This document shows, one piece after another, positions 18,386-28,856 of a DNA stretch of 29,160 nt. The DNA is from Priapulus caudatus (lineage: Eukaryota > Priapulida > Priapulimorpha > Priapulimorphida > Priapulidae). The notes below the pieces were generated by a model that saw nothing but the letters and a program-made list of their open reading frames with translations, searched no databases and had not been told where the DNA came from. The translations under genes were made by a program, and so were the position numbers. The stretch is taken from assembly GCF_000485595.1 (NCBI RefSeq), contig NW_014577318.1, positions 309,550-338,709 on the forward strand. Direction: 5' to 3'. How positions within the stretch are numbered: the stretch's first letter is position 1; each line of letters begins with the position of its first letter.

Positions 18386-19020
18386 GCATGTGGGGTGAAA
18401 ATGTTTGTTTTGCATGGGCAAAGCCATCGGAAAATTCAAAATAATAATGGAATAAAATGTAGGGGTGAACTTGCTGGTTTGCTGGTTTCAAATCGAGTTC
18501 ACCTCTCATAAATCAGAAAACCTGACATATACCAGTGTTGGAAATAGCAGCTGGTCCCATAGTCCCTAACTGGTAACTTTTCAGCAGGGCTGGCTACTTT
18601 TGGAGCAGGACTGGCTAATTTTCAAGAAAATTACTGTAGCTTATTTTGCGGATTTATAATTTTTTTGCAATGGTAGACTGGTGCATGCACGCCGACTCTT
18701 AGTTCCGTGTCAACATTGACAATGGCAGGAGTGGTCGGTAAGTGTACCAGTCTACTCTACCTCGTGTTAGACTGGGTTATGTCCCGTAATAATGCCGTTG
18801 GAAATTAATTCACGATTTAATTCACGATTAAGATTTCTTGATGAGCTAGAAAACACTCGGATTTGAAATATGAAAACGAACATTATTGTGCCAGCTAGCC
18901 TACACCAGTTGGTTAGGATTGATTGTCAGTTCAGATGCAACATATTGAAAGCAAAAGGAAGCAAAATATTGAAGCGTAGATTAATTGGGTACTATAATAA
19001 CACGCGTATATAAGATAGCC
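18386..19020. other. Spacer with short dispersed-repeat-like pieces
   Basis: Contains a two-unit tandem TTTTCAGCAGGGCTGGCTAC / TTTTGGAGCAGGACTGGCTA near 18577-18622, resembling degenerate transposon ends. Otherwise no gene is evident apart from the possible first exon at 18722. Confidence 0.4.
18722..18737 (+). CDS. Possible tiny first coding exon with splice donor
   Basis: ACAATGG is a good translation-start context (A at -3, G at +4). The frame ATG GCA GGA GTG GTC G (MAGVV) ends at G|GTAAGTG, a near-consensus 5' splice site, six codons in. This is the usual look of a short first coding exon in animals. No downstream exon with a matching frame is identifiable, and such a coincidence is not rare in 29 kb. 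Confidence 0.12.
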
Positions 19021-19029
19021 GAGTCGGTT

Positions 19030-19060
19030 TAGAGTTAGTGTTAGTGTTAGGGTTAGGGTG
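19030..19060. repeat. Short interstitial telomere-like tract
   Basis: GTTAGTGTTAGTGTTAGGGTTAGGG, about five units, the first ones degenerate. It is followed by two copies of CTGCCGTACCC (~19085 and ~19121). Confidence 0.75.
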
Positions 19061-19310
19061 ACTGTTTGTACTTGTGTGTGGGACTGCCGTACCCGTAGCC
19101 TAGAGACATTAAGATACGGCTGCCGTACCCCGTATCCTCTGCGTATAACCGTGTATTAATTGTTTGAACTTCTTGTGTATACACCAGCATTGCGGCTATG
19201 ATATTTAGAGTGGCGTGCATTTTAGATGATGAGGGTGAACATCGACGATAGCTCCTGGTGGCGCCGCCAGCGTATAAGTGCTCGTGGGAACCCTGCTGAT
19301 AGGTAAGCGT

Positions 19311-21246
19311 TTATAGGTACTACGCGTATAAGGTATAGGTATAGTATAGTATAGATATAGGTATAGGGTATACGGTATAAGGTTATAGGTACTATGTTAT
19401 AGGCTATAGGTATATCTAGGAGGTATTAGGCTATAGGTATAGGTATAGGTATAGGTAGTATGTATTAGTCATAGGGTATAGGTATAGGTATAAGATATGT
19501 ATATGTATAGGTATAGGTTATATGTAGTATTGGTGAAGGTATAGTACTACGGTATACGGTATAGGTATATGTATATGTATAGGTATAGGTATAGGTTATA
19601 GGTATTAGGTTATAGGTGATAGGTATAAGTATATCGTCTATATGTATAGTGTTAGGTAGTATGTAGCTATTGTATATGTATAGGTATAGTATCAGGTATA
19701 GGTATACGCGTATAGGGTAGGTAATAGCGTACTAGGGTATAGGTATAGGTATAGGTTATACTCGAATAGGTATAGTGAATATGGTATAGTAGTAGTGTAT
19801 AGGTATAGGTGATATGTAGTATGTATATGTTATACTGATATGATGTATAGGTATAGGTATAGGTATTAGGTATAGGTATAGGTATAGCGTCATAGGTATA
19901 GGCTATAGGTAGTTAGGTAGTACGGTTATAGGTACTAGCTATAGGTATAGGTATACGGTTATAAGGTATAAGGTATAGTATGTATGAGGCTAGTAGTCAT
20001 AGGTATACAGTACTGTATATGATATATGTATATCTAGAGGTATAGGTATAGGGTTATAGGATGGTATATGTGTATTATTATGTTATAGTATAGGTGATAG
20101 GTATAGGTATAGGTATAGGTATTACGGTATACGATAGGTATAGGTATAAGTATATGTATATTGTATAATGTATAGGTATAGCGTATAGTATAGGTATAGG
20201 TAATAGTTATATGTAATAGGTAATAAGGTATAGGTAAATAGTTATATGTAAATAGGTAAATAAAGGTATAGGTAAATAGTTATATGTAAATAGGTATAGG
20301 TATAGGATCATGTATGGGTAGAGGTATAGGTATAGGTTATAGGTATAGGTATAGTATAGGTTATAGGTAAGGTTTATAGGTATAAGGTATAGGGTATATG
20401 TATAGGTATAGAGTATAGGTATATGTATATGTATATGTATAGGATACTAGCCGTTATACGGCTATAGGTATAGGTATAGGTAATAGGTATAGGTTATAAT
20501 ATACTGTAGTAGGGTATAGGTATAGGTATAGGCTATAGGTATAGGCTAGAGGTATAGGTATACGTATAGGTATAGGTATATGTATATGTATATGTATAGT
20601 ATATGTATAGCGTAAATAGGTTATGGTAGTAGGTATACGGTATAGGTATATGATATAGCGGTATTATGTATATGTATATGTAGTAGTATAGTATAGGTAT
20701 AGAGTATAGGTATTAGGTATAGGGTATGGATTATTATATGTATAGCGTATACGGGTATAGGTATAGGTTATAGGGTATATGTATATGTAATGATAGGCTT
20801 ATAGCGTATATGTATTAGGTATAGGATAGGTATAGTATAGGTATAGTAGTAGGATAAGGTATAGTATATCGTAGAGGTATATTATATGTATCAGGTATAG
20901 GTAGTAGGGATATATGTATAAGCGTATAGTATATGTGATATGTATAGGTATAGGCTATAGGTATACCGTATAGGTATAGGTATAGGTATAGAGTATAGGT
21001 ATAAGGTAATAAGGTAGAGGTATAGCGTATAGGTATAGGTATAGGTATAGGTATTAGGGATATGTATAGGTATAAGGCTATAGTAATTAGGCTATAGGTA
21101 GAGTATTAGCGTATATGTATTATGTATAGGTATAGGTATTAAGCTATAGGTATAGGTATAGGTATAGATATAGGTATAGGTATATGTATAGGTATAGGTA
21201 TAGGTATATCGTTATAGTATAGGTATAGGTATAGCGTATAGGTATC
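19311..21246. repeat. GGTATA hexamer satellite, ~1.9 kb
   Basis: Almost the whole stretch is GGTATA with variants TGTATA, GGTAAA and AGTATA. A longer-period subset GGTAAATAGTTATATGTAAA recurs two or three times at ~20220-20300. Frequent stray C, G and T insertions break the register. The minus strand at the right end reads as alternating Ile-Pro, a by-product of the hexamer. Confidence 0.96.
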
Positions 21247-21528
21247 AGGTTTTATGAGCTCTTGATAATATGACCTTATACGTACGAATATAAAACATAT
21301 AATTAGTACTCCGCTCGGACTATTGCCGCGCCCGTGGAGAACAGACACCGGCTTGTGTGTTTTAGCGCAAACAGACACGTGCTGGTTTCCCGCCGCACTG
21401 GCTCTATACAATAGTCTCACGCGGAGCAGTTATTGTCGGCAATTCTGCCCTCAGCAAAAGCACCGGTACTGATGATCCATCGCCAGTGCTGTTGTGTTAT
21501 TACAACGGAGGTCGGCCGTTGGATAATG
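21247..21528. other. Unique spacer, no gene seen
   Basis: Between the GGTATA and GT arrays. The minus open frame 21139-21420 begins here but ends in satellite. Nothing is recognised. Confidence 0.45.
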
Positions 21529-21536
21529 GTGGGTGT

Positions 21537-21572
<36 letters not shown>

Positions 21573-22222
21573 CTGGTGCGTGCGGTGCGGTGCGGCTGTG
21601 GGGTGCGTGGCTGCCTGGCGTGGTTAGCGTGCGTGCGTGCCTGGCGTGTGTGCGTTCGTGTGTGTGTGTGTGTTGTGTGTGTGTGTGTGTGTGGTGTGTG
21701 TGTGTGTGTGTGCCGCAGGCGTGTTTGAGATGTAGCGTACGTGTGTAAACTGTTCCTATGTGTGTGTTGTGTGAGCGCGTGTGGAGGTTGGGGGTGTGTG
21801 TGTGTGTGTGCTGTGTGTGTGGTGTGTGATGTGTGTGTTAGTGGTGTACTGTGTGTGTTTTGAGTGAGCGCGTGTGTGAGTGTACGTAGTATGTGAGTGT
21901 CTCCTAGGGTGTTTGTGTGCGTCGTGTTTGGGTGTGTGTGTGTGATGTGTGTGTGTGTGTGTGTGTGTGTGTTTGTCTTGTTTTGTGTAAGCCGCTGGAG
22001 TTGTGTGTGTGAGTGTGTGGGGTGTGTGTATGTGTGTGTGTGTGTGGTGTGGCTCGCCTGTGTTTGTTTGTTGTTTGTTGGTCGTGTACGCGGTGTCGTG
22101 GGTGAGTGTGGTGTGGTGTGTGTTGTGTGTGCGTGTGTGTGTTGTGTCGTGTGAGAGCGCCGTGTGTGGAGATCGTGTGGCGCGTGTATTGGTGATTTAG
22201 GTGTGCGTACGTGTGTTTGTAT
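21529..22222. repeat. (GT)n array with interruptions, ~0.7 kb
   Basis: GT dinucleotides with GCGT, GGT and short unique interruptions. It gives a 346-residue Thr/His-rich open frame on minus (21500-22540) and Cys/Val frames on plus, none credible as genes. The alternating purine-pyrimidine run could adopt Z-DNA. Confidence 0.95.
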
Positions 22223-22500
22223 GAGCGCTTCATCGGTTGGTTCCTCGTACATACATTGTATGGTGTACGCCCACTGAAAAAGTGTCCGTGGGTTTACCGC
22301 GAAAGTTTCATGTACATGTTTGCATAATAAATGCTGGAGCTTCAATGAATAATATTGCCTCGTGGCTTCGTCCGTTCTCCGCGAATGGCGCGGTTGCCTG
22401 CGGCGACGGCTATTGTGCATGCCAGTGCCCATCCCACGCTCTAAATAACTGCAATTAGACCGCCAATCGCGATTTTTTTCCACTGTCTGAGATTGCTCCG
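22223..22500. other. Unique spacer, no gene assigned
   Basis: A plus open frame at 22237-22458 shows mixed composition but no recognised domain and lies between arrays. Confidence 0.35.
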
Positions 22501-22504
22501 CAAA

Positions 22505-22582
22505 CAACAACAACAACAAACAACAACAGTCACGTATCACTTTCCCACCGCCACTTACCCCCCCCCCCCCCCGCGCGCGCGC
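22505..22582. repeat. (CAA)n, poly-C and CG run
   Basis: AACAACAACAACAAACAACA, then a 16-base C homopolymer at ~22558-22572 passing into CGCGCGCGCG. Confidence 0.88.
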
Positions 22583-22624
22583 GAATTTGTTTTGGCGATG
22601 TTGGCTCGAACGTTATAAGTTATT

Positions 22625-22715
22625 AATATAAAACTACAAAAGCTTTTGCTGGGATATAGGCAAATATAAAATTACAAACGCTTTTGCTGGGATCTATAGG
22701 CAAATAGAGGCGTTT
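22625..22715. repeat. ~40-bp tandem duplication
   Basis: AATATAAAACTACAAAAGCT...TTTGCTGGGATATAGGCAA is followed by a second unit AATATAAAATTACAAACGCT...TTTGCTGGGATCTATAGGCA and a partial third (AGGCGTTTATGCTGAG). Confidence 0.8.
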
Positions 22716-22900
22716 ATGCTGAGTGTGTTCGCGCCCAACTAGATTAAATGGCTATATGTGGTAAGCAAGGGCTCCGTTGGTACAATTATTTGGATGAAAT
22801 ATTGTAGAAGCGTGTCATATGAGCTTCTTTGTAGTATATATCATAGCAGATTGAAGATGGTTTTTGCATTTCTGTTATATAACGGTGATATTTGTATGGG

Positions 22901-23067
22901 CAAAGAGAGAGAGACAGACAGAGAAGGCGAGAGAGAGAGAGAGCAGCAGAAGAGAGAGAGGAGAGAGAGAGTGCGAAGAGAGAAGAGAGAGCGCAGAGCA
23001 AGAGATGAGATGAGCCAGGTAGAGAGAAGAGAGAGGAGAGAGAAGAGAGAGAGAAGAGAGATGGGAG

Positions 23068-23099
<32 letters not shown>

Positions 23100-23247
23100 A
23101 GGATGAGTGAAGAGAGAGAGACAGACCGACGACATAAGAGAGATAGAGTATGAGATATATATAGAGATGAGAGGGAGAGAGAAAGAGAGGAGAGAGGACG
23201 AGAACAGAGAGAAGAGACGAGAGAGGAGAGAGCTAGCAGAGAGAGAG

Positions 23248-23289
<42 letters not shown>

Positions 23290-23298
23290 GGGAGAGGC
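22901..23298. repeat. (GA)n array ending in (GACA)n
   Basis: Interrupted GA/AGAG repeats, then about ten GACA tetramers at 23250-23290. Arg/Glu open frames on plus and Ser/Leu on minus are by-products. Confidence 0.95.
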
Positions 23299-24064
23299 AA
23301 GAGTGTGAGAGAGGTTTTGGTAGTTATTTGTAGGTGTTTCAGTTGAAAAACACCAACGTTAGTAATAAAATTTTCTTTCTTGTATCTTTAAGATATTTGA
23401 CTATTTCATATCAAAGTGTCTATTCCGTTATCATGTTTTTACATCAGTATCAGTAATTTTAATAACCAATTCTTTCCTCAATTAGCAGACGGTTTATTAG
23501 AAACAAATCGCTTACTAGTATGAGACTGTAATAAGTATCATAAAATGCGAATGTCTAGTTTCGTAAACAGATGGCAACCTATTCAAAACGATGGTTGCGG
23601 TCATAGAGAAATCATGAATGAGGTTTGGGTGAAAGGTTAGTGTTCTTAAGAAAGCTTGATGTATTGAAAAAAATAAGTGTGCATATAAAGATTCGTGGAT
23701 AATTAATATATAACGGTGATATATAACGGTAATAGTGCGGCAGATACGAATTAATGAATTTTGCGTACAGCCACGCTGTTTATGAAATAAGTGTGTGTTA
23801 GGTTTAAAAAAGAACTTAAATTGAATGAATTTTGCTTACAGTCGCGCTGTTTATGATATAAATGAGTCTTTACCATTATCTTCATCAGCCTTTAAACGTT
23901 GTCTTTATAGTAGTCTTTGCCGTAGTCTTTGCCGTACCGTCTTCTTGCAACCGCTAGTTCTCGCCGTTCCCATCAAAACCTGAATATCAACGCGAAAATG
24001 ACAACCGCCCTTCGTAACGACTGAAGTCGTTTATTAACGACTCCACAAGAGAAGGCCGTCATAG
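23299..24064. other. AT-rich spacer with a diverged 43-bp direct repeat
   Basis: AATGAATTTTGCGTACAGCC...CGCTGTTTATGAAATAA (23749-23791) recurs at 23819-23862 with a few changes. TATAACGGTGATAT occurs here and at ~22877. No credible gene. Confidence 0.55.
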
Positions 24065-24259
24065 TATTCACTTTAATTAAAACAGGCAATTGTATGGAAT
24101 AATAACAATTCAGGAGTGCGATATATGGGCCTATCATGATGTACAAGCGATAAGGAAATTATTGTTTTATTAACGTTAAAATTGCCATATTATGGCTAAC
24201 AGGTAATGACTCATACTACTGCCTATTGCCACGCTATATTATTATAACAACATTTTTCT

Positions 24260-25495
24260 AGCTCATCTGAGCATAGTCACGATTGCAGCTTGTAGAAGTC
24301 GGCTTGATCGTCGTTGCGTCGTCCGTCCGCCGTCCGTGTGCGTCCGTACCGAGCCGTCCAACAGTTGGGGCACAAATCTTAACCGCTCGACGTACGGTCA
24401 CGTATTCGCGGTCGTTGGGGGGATCGTCAAAACGGAGTTGGGATGGTCGAAGCTGGCGGGTCAAAGGCAAAGAGTCAAAGGTCTGCTAAAAGAAGGGACA
24501 TGCACTTTCGTTAAACTTAACGGTAGAGGCGAGGAAATGCAGAATTGTCTCGGCATCAATCTAAAACGGCTCGACCTAGGCCTCGTGAATAGTCGGTGTA
24601 TAGGCATTCATGTGAGGAAAGCCATCACTGTGCCGAAATGGACGGTCAACAGCGTCACAAGGTCATGGGCACAGGGCAGATTTTAGACATTTTCTGGAGG
24701 ACATGGTCTGACGGAGCGATTGAAAAATTTTTGTTTCAGGGCTGACCTACATGTATTATGCGCTTTATTGAAAAGACCATGAAATGCTCCCTTCTGCTGA
24801 CATGCGAAGAGTAAGGTGTCTGATACCCCTTTGGACCCTCAAGAGGAGGCCGTAAACATACTGGATTCTTTACTGCTGCTGTTAGAAAGAATTTGACTGC
24901 TGGGTTTGCCTAGTAGAATCGATACATGCCTGGCATGTATGAGGCTACATGTCACAGTGAAGAATTTCAAAAGCTAAAGTTGTTGAAGAGGTTTATTTGC
25001 CTCCTTAAATCGCTTATAATTTCAGTATGGCATTCGTATACTGTCAGTATCGTTACATGTTAACGGTATCCACTGCAGTGGCTGCTGCCAGTGTCATGTG
25101 TTGGGGCCAGTTTTTGCCTGCGTTAATTGGTTGCAGGTGGCAGCTCTCTATTGCAATTTGCAGACCTCGGTAGGCTTGCGTAGGTAAATGGATGAGTGCT
25201 TACCTATTCTGTCTGTGCAAAATAGTGTTGCTAGCTACGAATGATGGGAGCCTTCCATCTTTAATCTGAAGACACGTAACGTACGCGCCATTTGTGGCAA
25301 CTTTCATAACGATCCAGACGAACATTTCTTTTTGAGAAGGTTCCTGATGGATCCATCCTGTGCATTCCACTTTTCGGGCGTGTACGTTGAATACATTTGG
25401 GACTAACAGGGTTTACTAGAATCCCTCCCCTCCACCACACCACAGAGGCACGCCAGTAGACGTTAGATGAGCGCTGTCGCTATGCGGCATTGTTT
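24260..25495 (+). mobile_element. ~1.24-kb segment present only in the downstream copy
   Basis: Either an insertion in this copy or a deletion in the other. Both borders carry a short inverted word: GCTCATCTGA near 24260 and TTAGATGAGC near 25464. Such weak ends would fit a degraded DNA transposon. It contains the transposase-like fragment below and an unassigned plus open frame at 24336-24686 that matches no family I know. Confidence 0.5.
25271..25414 (+). pseudogene. Degenerate DNA-transposase-like fragment
   Basis: One frame reads KTRNVRAICGNFHNDPD, EHFFLRRFLMDPSCAFHFSG, VYVEYIWD and then a stop. This recalls the segment NDPDFL-RI-FSDEC-FHLSG-VN---IWG around the catalytic Asp of transposases of the Tc1/mariner-like DDE group common in arthropods and other animals. 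The expected D-E pair is here D-P-S, and stops occur upstream and just downstream, so it is not functional. The likeness comes from recollection of the family pattern over ~30 residues; a chance match is possible. Confidence 0.35.
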
Positions 25496-25627
25496 CAAAC
25501 TACGTAAGAATCTATCTTTGCCTCATTTCGGCAAGAGTCCTCGGTTAGCCTATATGGGTCAATAATTCTGTTCTGATGTCCCGAAGATGTGAACAATTTT
25601 TAGTTGGCCTGTGCTTACTTAATGTTT

Positions 25628-26042
25628 TTGCTTTTGCTTACTGCCCTTTGCTGCCTGCTACTACTGCCTGCTACTGCTGCTGCCCTGCCTGCTGCTGCCT
25701 GCCTAGCTGATACTTGGCTGCGGGCTGCTGCTGCCCTACTGATACTAGCCTGCTGCCTGCTGCTGCTGCTGGCTGCTACTACTACTACTTACTACATAAT
25801 ACTACTATAGCTACTAATACTACTACTATACTATACTGACTAGTACTACTACTGAGGCTGACTACTACTACTACTACTACACTACTACTGACTAGCTACT
25901 ACTACTACTACTACTACTAACGACGACTAGCTACTACTGTTGCTGCTACTGCCTGCTTCTGCTGCTTACTATTACTAACTGCTGTGCTACTTACTAACTA
26001 CTACTACTACTACTGCTGCTACTTGCTGCTGCTACTGCGTCT
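25628..26042. repeat. (CTG)n/(CTA)n triplet array, downstream copy
   Basis: Counterpart of 15755-16170, heavily interrupted by single inserted C, G, T or A bases. Confidence 0.93.
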
Positions 26043-26306
26043 AATTAGTGTTAACTCAATTTGCTATATTCGCCACGGGTAAGATTTAGATGTTTCAAGC
26101 ACAATGACGGTTGGTAGGACGGAAAACTTACTCAATAGGGCCGGTTGGTCATAGGCATCGTTTGAGACAACACTCGAGTAGTGTCATCTTCAATCGACTT
26201 CCTTACTAAAACACACTCTGCATACAGCTTACTTTGTTATAGGACAATTCTCTTATGAGTTAAGTGTTGACATAAAATCGAGTCAGAAACGCCCAGCCTG
26301 CTTCTG

Positions 26307-26585
26307 CTAGGCAGCTATGACAAATACGCATACGCATATGCGCTCTCCTATGACACTATTTGTCGCTAGGAGGATTCTTCCTATGACAAATTTGTTGTAT
26401 GTGTTGTGCGCATCTTAGGAGTTTATGAGCCTATTGATGAACGCAAGCAGTGAATTTGAGCCTATAAAGCGGAACGAACGTTAGACCGCCATATTTGTCA
26501 TGAGGAAGATCTTCCTATGACAAATAGTGTCATAGCGAGAGCTATGATGTCGTATGTGCCGTATTTGTCATAGATGCGTAGCAAA
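26307..26585. mobile_element. CCTATGACAAAT inverted-repeat element, downstream copy
   Basis: Counterpart of 16423-16692, with the same CTATGACAAATACG start and CGTATTTGTCATAGATGC end, but more indels in the right arm. Confidence 0.85.
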
Positions 26586-26909
26586 ACATCTCGGCTCCGT
26601 GCGTTGCGTCGTCTGCTCGCTGCGCAATTCATGCCGTCGCTCACGTAATGCGGGTAACGAAAGACGCGCCGACGAGACGTCGCCATACTGATTAAGAGGC
26701 CACGCGGAACAACGGCGGAACATCTCGTTGAATTCTACGCCATAAGCCGAGGAGATGAAATACGTTATGGAGAATCTATTACAGTTTGTGTTACGTATCG
26801 GCGAAAACTTCGGGTACGGTGCGCAGCTGATATGAATTTCCATGCGTGCGCATCATCCGTAGCACGTAGACGCATTGTCTCTAGACTCGCTATATATATA
26901 TATATAGGA

Positions 26910-26962
26910 TATCAGGAGTGAATAATAATAGATCTATATTATATATATATAATATTATATAT

Positions 26963-26994
<32 letters not shown>

Positions 26995-27039
26995 ATATAT
27001 TATAATTAATATATGATTCATATTATATTACTCCTGATA
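26910..27039. mobile_element. AT-rich palindrome of the TATCAGGAGT family
   Basis: TATCAGGAGTGAATAATAAT on the left and ATTATATTACTCCTGATA on the right are inverted around ~90 bases of nearly pure TA. It lies immediately after the end of the downstream duplication copy. A solo right end (ATTATTCACTCCTGA, 27555-27570) lies beyond the CT array, as if a second end or a partial element bounds the array. Confidence 0.78.
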
Positions 27040-27094
27040 AATAGTATTGCTGGCTGAATTATGCTAGCTTCAGAAGTGTGTTGACACGTGACTT

Positions 27095-27548
<454 letters not shown>

Positions 27549-27599
27549 ATATATTATTATTCACTCCTGATGATACTAGATTCGGAGTTCAACACTCCC

Positions 27600-27975
27600 T
27601 CAGCCTTCCGCGTCTGAACCATCGGTTACTTCTGCGCGGTGCATCCTCTAGACTGTCCCCGCGTGACTCGGCTGCATCGTACGAGCGGTAGAGGCGGCGG
27701 AACGAGGGACCGTCTATCTCAACTAAAAGTTGTTTGCCGACAGGTCGCGTGCGCATGCGCCGCGGACTTTACAGTGAGTAGAGTTACAGTGAGAAGACAT
27801 GCGACTCGTGCAACTCGTGCGGAATTCGTCCTCCCCCCGCCTGTTTGCGTCGGAGAGCTCCTATTGCTGATGCGTTATTAGATTAGCGAAATGCCTTTAA
27901 AATACGTACAGCTAACAAATTAGCGTAACATGGTTACGTCGCGGATTGCCTAGTTTAGGCGGGAAGTGCGTTTTT
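27600..27975. promoter_or_regulatory. CpG-rich stretch with NRF1-like and E2F-like sites
   Basis: TGCGCATGCGCC at 27750-27761 is a perfect palindromic NRF1 consensus, and GGCGGGAA at 27959-27966 fits the E2F site. The stretch is noticeably richer in CpG than its surroundings. NRF1 and E2F sites are typical of broad animal promoters. An 80-codon plus frame (27639-27881) overlaps but shows no known domain. Promoter function is inference. Confidence 0.3.
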
Positions 27976-28365
27976 CATAAAGGCGTCCTTTAACTGTACT
28001 GGTGTGTGACCGACTATGGCTGCTATGGCATATACTGTACAATATATTTTCTAGGTAATATTGCGTTTCATTAGGTTATCTGGTTTTGTGGTGCAGTATT
28101 AGAATTTAGTAATACCTCTGATCTTTCGCTGAGTTTCTAATAATTTGTCTGGCAGATACTGGATAGATACTGATTAAGATTCCGTACTGCCCTGAGCTTT
28201 TCCGCCTATTATAACTGGATATATATATATATTATATACTGGCTGGAATTTGACGAGGGATTTCGGAAAACGTGTGCGATTCCATGTGGAGTTCCTGGAA
28301 TCGGAGAATAAGAATAGGAATCGTAATAAAATATTTACGATAGATTGTCGAGGGAATTATTTTGT
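27976..28365. other. AT-rich spacer, no gene seen
   Basis: Contains ATATATATATATTATATA near 28220 and no credible frame. Confidence 0.45.
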
Positions 28366-28458
28366 CACTACGTCGTCGTTTTGGTGGTAATTTTCACTAC
28401 GTCATCGTTTTGGTGGTGATTCTCACACTACGTCATCGTTTTGGTGGTGATTCTCACT
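28366..28458. repeat. ~30-bp tandem repeat carrying CRE-like ACGTCATC
   Basis: Three units start at 28366, 28395 and 28426: CACTACGTCATCGTTTTGGT then GGTGATTCT. The first unit has CGTCGTC in place of CGTCATC. ACGTCA is the half-site for CREB/ATF factors. The plus frame 28362-28568 runs through it with a period that is not a multiple of three throughout. Confidence 0.88.
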
Positions 28459-28575
28459 TGTTTTTCCCTATAGTGCAGGAACTTGTCATTATCAAATCAA
28501 AATATGTTCTGCACGGAGATTTCTTGTACCTCGAAATGGAATGGCAACTGACGCGGACCTTCCTTTAAATACGTA

Positions 28576-28610
28576 GTTTAAAATTGCGCCGAATTCTGCG
28601 CAATTTAAAC
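28576..28610. repeat. Near-perfect palindrome
   Basis: GTTTAAAATTGCGC (28576-28589) and GCGCAATTTAAAC (28598-28610) form a 13-14-base stem around CGAATTCT. Confidence 0.88.
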
Positions 28611-28612
28611 AC

Positions 28613-28620
28613 TATATATA
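28613..28620 (+). promoter_or_regulatory. TATA-like motif
   Basis: TATATATA about 65 bases before the small open frame at 28683 and 150-250 bases after the CRE-like repeats. The position suits a core promoter on plus, but AT runs are common in this window. Confidence 0.2.
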
Positions 28621-28682
28621 ATCAACAGTTAAGTTGAGTGTGAGTAAGAGTTAGTGTGAGTGAGAGAGTCGGACAACATGAG

Positions 28683-28856
28683 ATGGAAAATTACTGCCAG
28701 GAGATGAGTAATGATATACGTGTGAGCAAAATGAACACTTGCTACCCCGCGTATACAACATTGACCGGACTCGACATCCTAATGATTATTTGCACTGAGA
28801 TCGTCCTATCTAATATTGCTACTACCGCGCTGCTGTATATTGGCCTATGCATATAA
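28683..28856 (+). CDS. Small open frame with hydrophobic C-terminal half, doubtful
   Basis: The frame ATG GAA AAT TAC TGC... encodes 57 residues ending at a TAA. The first half is polar and the second (LDILMIICTEIVLSNIATTA, then LLYIGLCI) would suit a membrane segment. I chose this ATG because the upstream part of the same frame is GTGAGTGAGAGAG repeat. A different-frame ATG at 28678 precedes it and stops after nine codons, which would hinder initiation. It matches no family I know. The TATA-like motif and CRE-like repeats upstream are the only support. Confidence 0.15.
   Translation: MENYCQEMSNDIRVSKMNTCYPAYTTLTGLDILMIICTEIVLSNIATTALLYIGLCI

Larger units (their letters stand above)
24065..26892 (+). 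repeat. Second direct duplication, downstream copy with extra 1.24 kb
   Basis: Matches 15446-16987 on both sides of an internal segment at ~24260-25495. The sequence leaves the match after CAACATTTTTC and rejoins at ACTACGTAAGAATCTATC. This copy is rich in single-base insertions, especially extra C in CTG runs (CTGCCTGCTA, GCTGCCCTAC), relative to the cleaner upstream copy. Confidence 0.92.

Noticed and set aside
21500-22540. 346-residue minus-strand frame, the longest in the window
   Set aside because: Thr/His repeats from the GT array with short unique ends; no domain and no splice or start context.
22758-23346. Arg/Glu-rich frames resembling a charged coiled-coil protein
   Set aside because: Direct translation of the GA/GACA array; both strands and several frames are open.
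24336-24686. 116-residue plus frame as a gene in the 1.24-kb segment
   Set aside because: It begins at a GTG with no other support; no domain recognised and a neighbouring transposase-like scrap is degenerate, so I leave it unassigned within the segment.
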